Shown: positions 17,846-27,741, counted from the stretch's first letter. The stretch is DNA of 64,000 nucleotides from Azomonas tarimensis (GCF_042648805.1 NZ_JBHRXZ010000022.1:744001-808000); one strand, 5' to 3'. Notes: generated from the letters alone by a model not told the origin. A program made the numbers and translations.

Positions 17846-18495
17846 TGACCCGCCCCCTGCGTATCGGCATGCTCGGCGGCACCTTCGATCCGGTCCATAT
17901 CGGTCATCTGCGCGCGGCGCTGGAGGTGGCCGAGGTGATGGGGCTGGACGAGCTGCGCTTGATTCCCAGTGCGCGACCGCCGCACCGGGAAACGCCCAAC
18001 AGTTCGGCCGAGCACCGCCTGGCGATGGTGCGCTGCGCAGTCGGTGACCTGGCGCCGCTGAGCGTGGACGCACGCGAGCTGGCGCGGGACAAACCTTCCT
18101 ACAGCCTCGACACCCTCCAATCGCTGCGTAGCGAGCTCGGGGCCGAGGCGCAACTGTTCATGCTGCTGGGCTGGGACGCCTTCTGTGGGCTGCCCGGCTG
18201 GCACCGCTGGACCGAGCTACTGGACCATTGCCATATCCTGGTGCTGCAGCGGCCGGACGCCGACAGCGAAGCACCGGAGACATTGCGCGACCTGCTGGCG
18301 GCGCGCAGTGAAGCCGATCCCATGGCCCTCAGCGGGCCGGGCGGGCAGATTGCCTTCATCTGGCAGTCACCGCTGGCGGTTTCGGCCACCCAGATCCGCC
18401 AACTGCTGGCCGCAGGGCGCTCGGTGCGTTTCCTGGTGCCGGATGCCGTTTTGGCCTATATCAATGCGCACGGACTTTACCGGGCGACAGACTGA
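17845..18495 (+). CDS. nadD: Nicotinate-nucleotide adenylyltransferase
   Basis: 216 residues. It adenylates nicotinate mononucleotide to deamido-NAD. GMLGGTFDPVHIGHL holds the nucleotidyltransferase HxGH motif, and SATQIRQLLAAGRSVRFLVPD is the C-terminal ISSTxIR-like motif. The start overlaps proA. Confidence 0.96.
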
Positions 18496-18510
18496 GGTTA
18501 GTAGACACAC

Positions 18511-18876
18511 ATGCAAAACGAAGTACTGGTTCAGGTCGCGACCGACGCCCTGGAAGAGCTCAAGGGACAGGACATCACCACCATCGATGTCCGCGGCAAG
18601 ACCAGCGTCACCGATTTCATGGTGATCGCCAGCGGCTCCTCCAGCCGTCACGTCAAGTCGCTCGCCCAGAATGTCCTGGAAAAGACCAAGGAGCAGGGCG
18701 TTCGGCCCATCGGCAGCGAAGGGCTCGACGGGGGCGAGTGGGCGCTGCTCGACCTGGGCGACGTGGTGGTCCATGTGATGCAGGTGGCGACCCGCCAGTT
18801 CTACGACCTCGAACGTCTCTGGCAGGGCGCCGAGCAGAGCCGCGCGCAGCACGAGCCGGGTTCGGGCGTGGAGTAG
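18511..18876 (+). CDS. rsfS: Ribosome silencing factor RsfS
   Basis: 121 residues of the RsfS/Iojap family: DITTIDVRGKTSVTDFMVIASG, SSSRHVKSLAQNV and WALLDLGDVVVHVMQ. It binds uL14 on the 50S subunit and blocks subunit joining in starvation. It sits in its conserved place between nadD and rlmH. Confidence 0.96.
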   Translation: MQNEVLVQVATDALEELKGQDITTIDVRGKTSVTDFMVIASGSSSRHVKSLAQNVLEKTKEQGVRPIGSEGLDGGEWALLDLGDVVVHVMQVATRQFYDLERLWQGAEQSRAQHEPGSGVE

Positions 18877-18879
18877 GGC

Positions 18880-19347
18880 GTGCGACTCAAGCTTGTCGCG
18901 GTCGGCTCGCGGATGCCGCGCTGGGTCGAGGATGGCTGGCAGGAGTACGTCAAGCGCCTGCCGCCGGAGCTGCCCCTGGAACTGGTGGAAATCCCGTTAC
19001 AAACTCGTGGCAAGAATGCCGACGTAACACGCTTGATTCGCCAGGAAGGCGAGGCCATGCTGGCGCGCGTCCAGCCTGGCGAAAGGATCGTCACGCTCGA
19101 GGTCCAAGGACGCCCGTGGAGCACCGAGCAGCTGGCCACCGAACTGGAGCGCTGGCGGCTCGACGCACGCACGGTGAATCTGATGGTGGGCGGCCCGGAG
19201 GGCCTGGCGCCGGAAGTGTGCGCACGCAGTGAGCAACGCTGGTCGCTGTCGCCCTTGACCTTGCCGCATCCGCTGGTGCGCATTCTCATCGGTGAGCAGA
19301 TCTACCGGGCCTGGACGGTGCTTTCGGGTCATCCTTATCACAAGTAG
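18880..19347 (+). CDS. rlmH: 23S rRNA pseudouridine-1915 N3-methyltransferase RlmH
   Basis: 155 residues, a SPOUT methyltransferase: LVAVGSRMPRWVEDGWQEY at the N-terminus, then VNLMVGGPEGLAPEV and LSPLTLPHPLVRILIGEQIYRAW form the knotted SAM site. The start codon is GTG, three bases after the rsfS stop; that stop is preceded by GGAG, which doubles as the ribosome site. Confidence 0.96.
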   Translation: MRLKLVAVGSRMPRWVEDGWQEYVKRLPPELPLELVEIPLQTRGKNADVTRLIRQEGEAMLARVQPGERIVTLEVQGRPWSTEQLATELERWRLDARTVNLMVGGPEGLAPEVCARSEQRWSLSPLTLPHPLVRILIGEQIYRAWTVLSGHPYHK

Positions 19348-19356
19348 TACCGCTCG

Positions 19357-21249
19357 ATGCCGCAGCCCATTCCGCTGAAAGATCACGAGAAAGACGCCCG
19401 TCAAGTGCGTCTGCGGGTGATCGTGGGCGGCGTGCTGGTCCTGCTGCTGATCGGCCTGCTGGTGGCGCGTCTCTACTACCTGCAGGTGGTGCAGTACGAG
19501 TACCACTCGACGCTGTCGGAGAACAATCGCGTCCATGTGCAGCCGATCCCGCCTACGCGAGGGCTGATCTACGACCGCAAGGGGCGCATCCTGGCCGACA
19601 ACCGGCCGAGTTTCAGCCTTACCGTGACCCGTGAACGCGCCGGGGACTGGCGCGCGGTGCTCGATGCCCTGGTGGAAGTGCTGGCGCTGCCGCCGGAGGA
19701 TCGCCAGCAGTTCGAAAGGCGGGTGCTGCAGGGCCGCCGTCCCTTCGAGCCGGTGCCCATCCTGTTCGAATTGAATGAAGAGCAGATCGCCCAGGTGGCG
19801 GTCAACCAGTTCCGCCTGCCCGGCGTGGAAGTGGCCGCGCAGCTGGTGCGTCACTATCCCCACGCCGAGCACTTCGCCCATTCGGTGGGCTATGTCGGGC
19901 GAATCAACGAGCAGGAGCTCAGGACCATCGATCCGGTGGACTACGCTGGCACCCACCACATCGGCAAGACCGGCATCGAGAAATTCTACGAAGACGCGCT
20001 GCACGGCAAGGTCGGCTACGAAGAGGTGGAAACCAACGCCCGTGGCCGGGTGCTTCGGGTGCTCAAGCGCACCGACCCGGTGCCGGGCCAGGACCTGGTG
20101 CTGAGCCTCGACCTGGACCTGCAGGATGCCGCCGAGCGCGCGCTGGACGGACGTCGTGGCGCCGTGGTGGCGCTGCAGCCTGCGACCGGCGAATTGCTGG
20201 CGATGGTCAGCCAGCCCAGTTTCGACCCGAACCTGTTCGTCACCGGCATCGGCTTCAAGGCCTACGCCGACCTGCGCGACTCCATCGACCGCCCGCTGTA
20301 CAACCGTGTCCTTCGCGGCCTCTACCCGCCTGGCTCGACCATCAAGCCCATGATGGCTGTGGCCGGACTCGAATCCGGGGTGATCAGTCCAGCCAGTCGG
20401 GTATATGACCCGGGCTTCTATCAGTTGCCCAACGTGCAGCACAAGTACCGCAACTGGAACCGCAGCGGCGACGGTTGGGTGGACATGGAGATGGCGATCT
20501 ACCGTTCCAATGACACCTTCTTCTACGACATGGCCCACAAGATGGGTATCGACCGCATGCACGAGTACATGACGCAGTTCGGTCTCGGCCGCCGCGTGGC
20601 GATCGACCTGAACGAGGAGTCGGCCGGGCTGATGCCGTCGCGGCAGTGGAAGCGCGCCCGCTTCAACCAGCCCTGGTACCCGGGGGAGACGGTGATTCTC
20701 GGCATCGGCCAGGGCTACATGCAGACCACCCCGCTGCAACTGGCCCAGGCCACTGCCCTGATGGCCACGCGCGGCAAGTGGATCCGCCCGCACCTGGCCC
20801 AGCGCATCGGCGACAATCCGCGTGACGACCACGAGCCCTTCGAGGACATCGAGCTGCGCGATCCGCGCTTCTGGGACTATGCCCAGCAAGGCATGGAATC
20901 GGTTCTGCACCACCCTCGTGGCACCGCCAAGAAGGTGGGTGACACCTCGGTCTACCGTATCGCCGGCAAGAGCGGTACGGCGCAGGTGGTGGGCATCAAG
21001 CAGGGCGAGAAGTACGACAGCGGCCGGCTCAACGAGCGGCATCGCGATCACGCCCTGTTCGTCGGTTTCGCGCCGGCGGAAAACCCGCAGATCGTGGTGG
21101 CGGTGATGGTGGAGAACGGCGAGTCCGGCTCGGGCGTCGCCGCCCCGGTGGTGAAGAAGGTCATGGATGCCTGGCTGCTCGACGAAAGCGGCCAGCTCAG
21201 GGCCGAGTACGCCACGCCCGGGGCCGCTACCGAGGTGTCCCAGCGATGA
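19357..21249 (+). CDS. mrdA: Penicillin-binding protein 2 (elongasome transpeptidase)
   Basis: 630 residues. A single N-terminal membrane helix (about 24-44) anchors a PBP dimer domain (RGLIYDRKGRILADN) and a transpeptidase domain. Active-site motifs are Ser327-x-x-Lys330 (STIK), Ser384-Asn-Asp (SND, as in E. coli PBP2, which has SxD) and Lys538-Ser-Gly-Thr. It crosslinks peptidoglycan during lateral growth with RodA. The four-base overlap with rodA supports coupled synthesis. Confidence 0.97.
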   Translation: MPQPIPLKDHEKDARQVRLRVIVGGVLVLLLIGLLVARLYYLQVVQYEYHSTLSENNRVHVQPIPPTRGLIYDRKGRILADNRPSFSLTVTRERAGDWRAVLDALVEVLALPPEDRQQFERRVLQGRRPFEPVPILFELNEEQIAQVAVNQFRLPGVEVAAQLVRHYPHAEHFAHSVGYVGRINEQELRTIDPVDYAGTHHIGKTGIEKFYEDALHGKVGYEEVETNARGRVLRVLKRTDPVPGQDLVLSLDLDLQDAAERALDGRRGAVVALQPATGELLAMVSQPSFDPNLFVTGIGFKAYADLRDSIDRPLYNRVLRGLYPPGSTIKPMMAVAGLESGVISPASRVYDPGFYQLPNVQHKYRNWNRSGDGWVDMEMAIYRSNDTFFYDMAHKMGIDRMHEYMTQFGLGRRVAIDLNEESAGLMPSRQWKRARFNQPWYPGETVILGIGQGYMQTTPLQLAQATALMATRGKWIRPHLAQRIGDNPRDDHEPFEDIELRDPRFWDYAQQGMESVLHHPRGTAKKVGDTSVYRIAGKSGTAQVVGIKQGEKYDSGRLNERHRDHALFVGFAPAENPQIVVAVMVENGESGSGVAAPVVKKVMDAWLLDESGQLRAEYATPGAATEVSQR

Positions 21250-22391
21250 CCGCGACCTTCGATCGGACCTTGTCCGACCAGGATGTCTTCCGTCGCCGGA
21301 TCAGTTTCCTGCAGCGGATCCACGTCGACGGGCAGACCCTGTTGCTGTTGCTGATGCTCTGCTCGGTGGGACTCACCGTGCTCTACTCGGCCAGCGGCAA
21401 GGACTGGCACATGGTCACCCGCCAGGGCATTTCCTTTGGCATCGGCTTCGTCGTCATGCTGGTCATCGCCCAGCTGGAGCCGCGTTTCATGGCGCGCTGG
21501 GTCCCGGTGGCCTACCTGGGTGGCGTCGCCCTGCTGGTCGTGGTGGAGGTGGCCGGACACAACGCCATGGGCGCCACGCGCTGGATCAACATTCCCGGGG
21601 TGATCCGCTTCCAGCCCTCGGAGATCATGAAGCTGGTGATGCCGGCCACCATCGCCTGGTACCTGTCCCGGCGCAGCCTGCCGCCCGGGCTCATGCACAC
21701 GCTGGCGGCGCTGGGTCTGATCGCGCTGCCGTTCATGCTGATCGTGCGCCAGCCGGATCTCGGCACCTCGCTGCTGGTGCTGGCGTCGGGCGCCTTCGTG
21801 CTGTTCATCGGCGGGCTGCGCTGGCGCTGGATCCTGGGTGCGGTGGCGGCGGTAGTGCCGATCGCGGTCGCGATGTGGTATTTCGTGCTGCTGCAGTACC
21901 AGAAGCAGCGGGTCCTGACCTTTCTCGACCCGGAGAGCGATCCGCTCGGAACGGGCTGGAACATCATCCAGTCCAAGGCCGCCATCGGTTCGGGTGGCGT
22001 GTTCGGCAAGGGCTGGCTGCAGGGCACCCAGTCCCACCTGGATTTTTTGCCCGAAAGCCACACGGACTTTATCATTGCCGTTCTGGCCGAAGAGTTCGGC
22101 CTGGTCGGCGTCTGCCTGCTGCTGCTGCTCTATGGACTGCTCATTGCCCGCGGCCTGACCATCACCGCGCAGGCACAGACATTGTTCGGCAAGTTGCTTG
22201 CCGGCGGCGTGGTGCTGACATTCTTCGTCTACGTATTCGTCAACATCGGCATGGTCAGCGGCCTTTTGCCGGTGGTAGGAGTGCCCCTGCCTTTCATGAG
22301 TTATGGCGGCACGTCGCTGGTGACCCTGATGTCAGGGTTCGGGGTTTTGATGTCGATCCACACCCATCGCAAGTGGATCACGCAGGTTTGA
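21246..22391 (+). CDS. rodA: Rod-shape SEDS glycosyltransferase RodA
   Basis: 381 residues with about ten membrane helices. SEDS signatures are visible: GATRWINIPGVIRFQPSEIMKL, RQPDLGTSLLV, and LPESHTDFIIAVLAEEFGLVG near the catalytic loop. It polymerises lipid II into glycan strands as partner of the preceding PBP2. Confidence 0.97.
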   Translation: MTATFDRTLSDQDVFRRRISFLQRIHVDGQTLLLLLMLCSVGLTVLYSASGKDWHMVTRQGISFGIGFVVMLVIAQLEPRFMARWVPVAYLGGVALLVVVEVAGHNAMGATRWINIPGVIRFQPSEIMKLVMPATIAWYLSRRSLPPGLMHTLAALGLIALPFMLIVRQPDLGTSLLVLASGAFVLFIGGLRWRWILGAVAAVVPIAVAMWYFVLLQYQKQRVLTFLDPESDPLGTGWNIIQSKAAIGSGGVFGKGWLQGTQSHLDFLPESHTDFIIAVLAEEFGLVGVCLLLLLYGLLIARGLTITAQAQTLFGKLLAGGVVLTFFVYVFVNIGMVSGLLPVVGVPLPFMSYGGTSLVTLMSGFGVLMSIHTHRKWITQV

Positions 22392-22392
22392 G

Positions 22393-23409
22393 ATGACTGC
22401 CTTGAATGGATCTGGACGTAACTGGATGAAACGGGTTCTGCACGGATTGGGTCTTGCCGGCATGCTCGCGGGCGCGCAGCCGGCGCTGGCTGCTTACGAG
22501 GGTCCGGTGGTCGATGCCTTCGTCGAGGAAATGACGCTCGAATACGGCTTTGCCGGCGAGCAGCTCAAGGCACTGTTCCGCGAGGCCGAGCGCAAGCAGG
22601 GCATCCTCGATGCCATTTCACGGCCGGCCGAGCGGGTTCGGCCGTGGAGCGAGTACCGGCCGATCTTCATCACGGATTCGCGAGTCGCCCAGGGGGTGGA
22701 CTTCTGGCGCCAGTACGAGGAGGCACTCGAGCGCGCCGACCGCGAATACGGTGTGCCCCCGGAGGTGATCGTGGCGATCATTGGCGTGGAAACCTTCTAC
22801 GGGCGCAACACCGGTAGCCATCGGGTGATCGATGCGCTCTCCACGCTCGGCTTCGACTATCCGCCGCGGCAGCCGTTTTTCCGCCAGCAACTCAAGGAGT
22901 TCCTGTTGCTGACCCGCGAACAGCAGGTCGACCCACTCAGCCTCAAGGGCTCCTATGCCGGTGCCATGGGGCTGCCGCAGTTCATGCCGGGGAGCTTTCG
23001 CGCCTACGCGGTGGATTTCGACGGCGACGGCCGTATCGACATCTGGACCAACCCGGTGGATGCCATCGGCAGTGTCGCCAGCTACTTCAAGCAGCATGGC
23101 TGGCGGAGCGGCGAAGGCGTGGTGACCCCCGCCCAGGTCTCTGGCCCGCGCGCCGAGGAAGGCCTGACCGAAGGTCTCGAATCGGTAAAGAACGCCGCCG
23201 AGCTGCGCGAACTGGGCTGGGCGCCCGAGGCGCCCCTGGCCGACGACACCCGCGTCACGGCGTTCCGCCTCGCCGGCGCCGAAGGCGACGAGTACTGGGT
23301 CGGGCTGCCCAACTTCTACGTCATCACGCGCTACAACCGCAGCGTTATGTACGCCATGGCGGTGCAACAGTTGGCAGAGAAGCTGGCCATCGCGCGGGGG
23401 CAGCCATGA
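22393..23409 (+). CDS. mltB: Membrane-bound lytic transglycosylase B
   Basis: 338 residues. A signal sequence (residues 12-34) precedes an SLT-like domain: IIGVETFYGRNTG contains the catalytic Glu, and GAMGLPQFMPGSFRAYAVDFDGDGRIDIW is diagnostic of MltB. There is no lipobox, so this resembles the soluble SltB1 type. It cleaves glycan strands to 1,6-anhydro ends. It begins two bases after the rodA stop; a later ATG at 22426 also gives a signal peptide. Its stop overlaps rlpA. Confidence 0.93.
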   Translation: MTALNGSGRNWMKRVLHGLGLAGMLAGAQPALAAYEGPVVDAFVEEMTLEYGFAGEQLKALFREAERKQGILDAISRPAERVRPWSEYRPIFITDSRVAQGVDFWRQYEEALERADREYGVPPEVIVAIIGVETFYGRNTGSHRVIDALSTLGFDYPPRQPFFRQQLKEFLLLTREQQVDPLSLKGSYAGAMGLPQFMPGSFRAYAVDFDGDGRIDIWTNPVDAIGSVASYFKQHGWRSGEGVVTPAQVSGPRAEEGLTEGLESVKNAAELRELGWAPEAPLADDTRVTAFRLAGAEGDEYWVGLPNFYVITRYNRSVMYAMAVQQLAEKLAIARGQP

Positions 23410-24383
23410 TCGCTCGCCATGCCGCGCTGCTGACACTCTGCGGCGCCCTGGTGCTGCTCGCCGGTTGCGCCGGCAAGCGTGCGCCCGAGGCCCCGGCGGC
23501 AACCGGTGCTGCCGCGGTCAAACCCTATCCGCGTCCCAACCAGGACGGCGCACCCTGGTGGGATGTCGACGTCTCGCAGATTCCCGACGCCGTGCCCACC
23601 CCGCACTACGGGCCGTACAAGGCCAGCCCCTACCGGGTGCTTGGCAAGGATTACTACCCGATCCCGGATGCTCGCGGCTACAGCTCCGTGGGCACCGCGT
23701 CCTGGTACGGCACCAAGTTCCATGGTCAGGCCACCGCCAACGGCGAGGAGTACGACCTCTACGGCATGACCGCGGCACACAAGACCCTGCCGCTGCCAAG
23801 CTACGTAAGGGTCACCAACCTCGAGAACAACAAGGTGGTGATCCTGCGGGTGAACGACCGGGGTCCTTTCTACTCCGACCGCATCATCGACCTGTCCTTT
23901 GCTGCCGCCAAGAAACTCGACTTCGCCGAACGCGGCGTGGCGCGGGTCAAAGTGGAAGCCATCGATCCCGAGCGCTGGTGGGCCGACCAGGGACGACCGG
24001 TGCCCAAGGTCATGGCGCAACCCAGGCAGGTGGCAGCCGGCCAGCCAGCCAGTGTCACCCCGCAGGAATACACGCCACCAGCCCAGCAGCATGCCGGCGC
24101 GGTGGTGCCGGCGCAGGTGTCAGGCAGCGGCCCGCTGGGCGCCGCCCAGGGCGTGTTCCTGCAGGTGGGCGCCTTCGCCAACCCCGATGCCGCCGAACTG
24201 CTCAAGGACAAGCTGGGCGGCGTCGTCGATGCGCCGGTCTTCATCAGTTCTGTGGTTCACAACCAGCAGGTCCTGCACCGGGTACGCCTGGGTCCGATCA
24301 AGTCGGCGGCCGAAGCCTCGCGTCTCGAGGACAGCCTCCGGCTCGCCCAATTGGGTAACCCGCGCCGTGTAATGCCCGATTAG
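23406..24383 (+). CDS. rlpA: Septal-ring lipoprotein RlpA (lytic transglycosylase)
   Basis: 325 residues. The lipobox is LLAGCAGK (Cys about 21). Residues 95-190 form the double-psi beta-barrel (ASWYGTKFHGQATANGE, VRVTNLENNKVVILRVNDRGPF) whose Pseudomonas form cleaves naked glycan. Residues 245-325 are a SPOR domain that binds denuded peptidoglycan at the septum. The start overlaps mltB by four bases. Confidence 0.95.
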   Translation: MIARHAALLTLCGALVLLAGCAGKRAPEAPAATGAAAVKPYPRPNQDGAPWWDVDVSQIPDAVPTPHYGPYKASPYRVLGKDYYPIPDARGYSSVGTASWYGTKFHGQATANGEEYDLYGMTAAHKTLPLPSYVRVTNLENNKVVILRVNDRGPFYSDRIIDLSFAAAKKLDFAERGVARVKVEAIDPERWWADQGRPVPKVMAQPRQVAAGQPASVTPQEYTPPAQQHAGAVVPAQVSGSGPLGAAQGVFLQVGAFANPDAAELLKDKLGGVVDAPVFISSVVHNQQVLHRVRLGPIKSAAEASRLEDSLRLAQLGNPRRVMPD

Positions 24384-24411
24384 TCCATTGCCACTCTAGT
24401 CCCGGAAAACG

Positions 24412-25572
24412 ATGAACATTTCCCACGCTGTACAACGTCTGGTCCTCCTCGTTCTGCTCGTGGCCAGTCCCTTGGCCTCGGCGGCCACCAACGCCATCCC
24501 GGCCGCGCCTCAGCTGGCTGCCAAATCCTTCGTGCTGATCGAGGCGTCCAGCGGTGAAATCCTCGTCGAGGAAAACGCCCATGAACGCCTGCCCCCGGCC
24601 AGCCTGACCAAGCTGATGACCGCCTACATCGCCACCCTGGAGGTGAATCGGGGGCGCATCAGCGAGGAGGACATGGTCACCGTCAGTGAAAAGGCGTGGC
24701 GCACCGGCGGCTCGCGGATGTTCATTCAGGTCCACACCCAGGTGTCGGTCGGTGACCTGCTGCGCGGCGTCATCATCCAGTCCGGCAATGACGCCAGCGT
24801 CGCCCTGGCCGAGCACATCGCCGGTAGCGAGGACGCCTTTGCCGACATGATGAACGCCACCGCGCAACGGCTGGGCCTGACCAATACCCATTTCGTGAAC
24901 TCCACCGGCCTGCCGCATCCCGACCATTACTCGTCGGCCTACGACATGGCCAGGCTGGCTCGCGCGATCATCCATGACGACCCCGAGCACTACGCCCTGT
25001 ATGCGCAGAAGGAATTCGTCTGGAACAACATCAAGCAGCCCAACCGCAACCTGCTGCTGTGGCGCGACAACACCGTCGACGGCCTGAAGACCGGCCACAC
25101 CGAGGAAGCCGGCTATTGCCTGGTGGCCTCCGCCGAGCGCGAAGGCATGCGGCTGATCAGCTCCGTATTCGGCACCAGCAGCGAGCAGGTGCGCGCCGCC
25201 GAGACCCAGAAACTGCTGACCTACGGCTTCCGCTTCTTCGAGAGCCGCACCTTCTACCGCAAGGGCACCGAGCTGGGCCAGACGAGGGTCTGGAAGGGCG
25301 AGGCCGAGCAGGTCTCGGCGGGTCTCGCACGTGACCTGATCCTGACCCTGCCGCGTGGCCAGGTGGCCAAGCTGCAGGCCGAGATGGTGTTCGATTCCCA
25401 ACTGATCGCACCGGTGGAATCGGGCGACGTGGTTGGCCGGGTCGAAGTCAAGCTGGGTGAGGAGGTGGTTCATGCCAGCGATCTGATCGCCCTGACCCCG
25501 GTCGAGGAAGGCGGCATCTTCCGTCGTCTGTGGGACAGCCTGCGGCTGTTCATCTTCGGCCTGTTCAACTGA
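24412..25572 (+). CDS. dacA: D-alanyl-D-alanine carboxypeptidase (PBP5/6 type)
   Basis: 386 residues with a signal peptide ending near SAAT. Serine peptidase S11 motifs are Ser64-x-x-Lys67 (SLTK), Ser124-Gly-Asn126 and Lys226-Thr-Gly. The C-terminal beta domain ends in an amphipathic helix (GGIFRRLWDSLRLFIFGLF) that anchors it to the inner membrane. It trims the terminal D-Ala of pentapeptides. In P. aeruginosa the same locus is called dacC. Confidence 0.95.
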   Translation: MNISHAVQRLVLLVLLVASPLASAATNAIPAAPQLAAKSFVLIEASSGEILVEENAHERLPPASLTKLMTAYIATLEVNRGRISEEDMVTVSEKAWRTGGSRMFIQVHTQVSVGDLLRGVIIQSGNDASVALAEHIAGSEDAFADMMNATAQRLGLTNTHFVNSTGLPHPDHYSSAYDMARLARAIIHDDPEHYALYAQKEFVWNNIKQPNRNLLLWRDNTVDGLKTGHTEEAGYCLVASAEREGMRLISSVFGTSSEQVRAAETQKLLTYGFRFFESRTFYRKGTELGQTRVWKGEAEQVSAGLARDLILTLPRGQVAKLQAEMVFDSQLIAPVESGDVVGRVEVKLGEEVVHASDLIALTPVEEGGIFRRLWDSLRLFIFGLFN

Positions 25573-25606
25573 TGGAGTGGGGCGCCCCGCGCCCCTGGTG
25601 ACCCCT

Positions 25607-25873
25607 ATGACTGATGCCCCGAAAATCGAGTTTCCCTGCGAACGCTACCCCGTCAAGGTGATCGGCGACGCAGGCGACGGCTTTACCGAGCTGGTGGTGG
25701 AGATCGTCGAGCGTCATGCCCCGGGCTTCGACAGCTCGACTCTGGTGGTGCGTGACAGCCGCAACGGCCGCTACCTGTCGGTACAGGTGCAGATCACTGC
25801 CACCGGCGTGGAGCAGCTGCAAGCCATCCACCAGGACCTGCGTGCCACCGGCCGCGTGCACATGGTGCTGTAG
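25607..25873 (+). CDS. ybeD: YbeD/DUF493 small regulatory-domain protein
   Basis: 88 residues of the UPF0250 family with an ACT-like fold (IEFPCERYPVKVIGD to LRATGRVHMVL). It is consistently found between dacA and lipB; function is unsettled. The start at 25607 is the conserved MTDAPKIEFP; an earlier in-frame ATG lacks a ribosome site. lipB begins directly after the stop. Confidence 0.93.
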   Translation: MTDAPKIEFPCERYPVKVIGDAGDGFTELVVEIVERHAPGFDSSTLVVRDSRNGRYLSVQVQITATGVEQLQAIHQDLRATGRVHMVL

Positions 25874-26533
25874 ATGACCGGTTGCGTCTCGATCCGCGAA
25901 CTGGGCCTGCTGGACTACGAACCGGCCTGGCAGGCCATGCAGCGCTTCACCAACGAGCGCGGCGCCGAGACCCCGGACGAGATCTGGTTCCTGCAGCATA
26001 ACCCGGTATTCACCCAGGGCCAGGCGGGCAAGGCCGAGCATCTGCTGTTTCCGGGCGATATCCCGGTGGTCCAGGCTGATCGCGGGGGGCAGGTGACCTA
26101 CCACGGCCCCGGCCAGTTGGTGGTCTACCTGCTGCTGGACGTGCGCCGCCTGGGTATCGGCGTGCGCGAACTGGTCAGCCTGATCGAGCAGGGCCTCATC
26201 GACTTGCTTGCCGACTACGGCGTGCAGGCCAGCGCCCGGGCCGATGCGCCAGGCGTCTATGTCGAGGCCGCGAAGATCGCTTCGCTCGGCCTGCGCATTC
26301 GCCACGGCCGCTCCTTTCACGGTCTGGCGTTGAACCTGGATATGGACCTGGCGCCGTTTCGGCAGATCAACCCCTGCGGCCACGCCGGTCTCGCCATGAC
26401 GCAGTTGCGCGACCTCGTTGGCCCTGTAGACTTCAACGAAGTACGCGACCGGCTGCGCCAGCGGCTGGTCGAGCGTATCGGCTATACGGAACAGAAGACC
26501 CTGACGGGCGGAATCCAAGCGAATGAGCACTGA
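25874..26533 (+). CDS. lipB: Octanoyltransferase
   Basis: 219 residues. It moves octanoyl from ACP to lipoyl domains. RGGQVTYHGPGQLV, the Lys in AAKIASLGLRIRHGRSFHGLALN and NPCGHAGLAMTQL (with the catalytic Cys) are the family motifs. The gene starts right after the ybeD stop and overlaps lipA by 11 bases. Confidence 0.97.
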   Translation: MTGCVSIRELGLLDYEPAWQAMQRFTNERGAETPDEIWFLQHNPVFTQGQAGKAEHLLFPGDIPVVQADRGGQVTYHGPGQLVVYLLLDVRRLGIGVRELVSLIEQGLIDLLADYGVQASARADAPGVYVEAAKIASLGLRIRHGRSFHGLALNLDMDLAPFRQINPCGHAGLAMTQLRDLVGPVDFNEVRDRLRQRLVERIGYTEQKTLTGGIQANEH

Positions 26534-27497
26534 AACGGTAGGCAAGCGTCCGGCCAAGGTCGAAGCCGGTGTCAAATTGCGCGGTGCTGAAAAGGTCGCG
26601 CGCATCCCGGTTAAGATCATCCCGACCGAAGAGCTGCCGCAGAAGCCGGACTGGATACGGGTACGCATCCCTGTCTCGCCCGAAGTCGACCGCATCAAGC
26701 AGCTGCTGCGCAAGCACAAGCTGCACAGTGTCTGCGAGGAAGCCTCCTGCCCCAACCTTGGCGAGTGCTTCTCTGGCGGTACGGCGACCTTCATGATCAT
26801 GGGTGACATCTGCACCCGCCGTTGCCCGTTCTGCGACGTCGGTCACGGTCGGCCCAAGCCGCTGGACGCGGATGAGCCCAGGAACCTGGCGGTGGCCATC
26901 GCCGACCTGCGCCTGAAATACGTGGTCATCACCTCGGTCGACCGCGATGACCTGCGCGACGGTGGCGCCGGGCACTTCGCCGAGTGTCTGCGCGAGATTC
27001 GCGCGCTGAGCCCTGGCGTGCAGCTGGAGACCCTGGTGCCCGACTACCGTGGGCGCATGGAAATCGCGCTCGACATCACCGCTGCAGAGCCGCCGGATGT
27101 GTTCAACCACAACCTGGAAACCGTTCCGCGGTTGTACAAGGCGGCGCGGCCGGGCTCCGATTTCGAATGGTCGCTGGACCTGCTGGAGCAGTTCAAGAAG
27201 CGCGTTTCCCATGTGCCGACCAAGTCCGGCCTGATGCTCGGGCTGGGGGAAACCGACGAGGAGGTCATCGAGGTGATGCAGCGCATGCGCGAGCACGAGA
27301 TCGACATGCTGACCCTGGGTCAGTATCTGCAGCCCTCGCGCAGCCACCTGCCGGTGCAGCGCTTCGTGCATCCGGACACCTTCGCCTGGTTCGCTGAAGA
27401 GGGCCGGAAGATGGGCTTCAAGAATGTCGCGTCCGGTCCGCTGGTGCGCTCGTCCTACCACGCCGATCAGCAGGTTCATGGTGCCAAGCTGAGCTGA
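26523..27497 (+). CDS. lipA: Lipoyl synthase
   Basis: 324 residues, a radical SAM enzyme with two [4Fe-4S] clusters: the auxiliary site CEEASCPNLGEC, and the radical site CTRRCPFC, with the C-terminal RSSYHAD serine ligand. It inserts two sulfurs in the octanoyl chain made by LipB. It closes the superoperon and is followed by a strong terminator. Confidence 0.97.
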   Translation: MSTETVGKRPAKVEAGVKLRGAEKVARIPVKIIPTEELPQKPDWIRVRIPVSPEVDRIKQLLRKHKLHSVCEEASCPNLGECFSGGTATFMIMGDICTRRCPFCDVGHGRPKPLDADEPRNLAVAIADLRLKYVVITSVDRDDLRDGGAGHFAECLREIRALSPGVQLETLVPDYRGRMEIALDITAAEPPDVFNHNLETVPRLYKAARPGSDFEWSLDLLEQFKKRVSHVPTKSGLMLGLGETDEEVIEVMQRMREHEIDMLTLGQYLQPSRSHLPVQRFVHPDTFAWFAEEGRKMGFKNVASGPLVRSSYHADQQVHGAKLS

Positions 27498-27553
27498 GCC
27501 AGCCGCGTTGAACCAGCGGTCTGCAACTGGCTGGGCGAACGCCATGGCAGCCT

Positions 27554-27592
27554 AATGCAAACGCCCCGACCCCAGGTCGGGGCGTTTGCATT
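27554..27592. terminator. Bidirectional terminator after lipA
   Basis: A perfect 18-base-pair inverted repeat (27554-27571 with 27575-27592) around a 3-base loop, rich in GC at its top and ending in TTTGCATTT on the plus strand. It lies 57 bases after lipA and should stop the long transcript. Confidence 0.85.
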
Positions 27593-27741
27593 TCAGGGGG
27601 CCGAGCCGGCATTCCAGCCCGAGGATTGTGATGGGCTCAGCCGAGCGACCGTCCCTGCGCGCTTCAACCAGCACAGCGCTGGACGGACGAACCGACCGGC
27701 GGCCTAAGTCCTCGATCATGCATGGCAAGCAAATTGCGCCA

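Noticed and set aside
18997..21051. 684-codon open frame antisense to rlmH and mrdA
   Set aside because: It is fully covered by two well-supported genes and has the His/Gln/Val-rich composition typical of antisense frames in GC-rich DNA.
26523..26533. lipB-lipA overlap as a frameshift
   Set aside because: Both proteins are full length with all motifs; the 11-base overlap is ordinary translational coupling.
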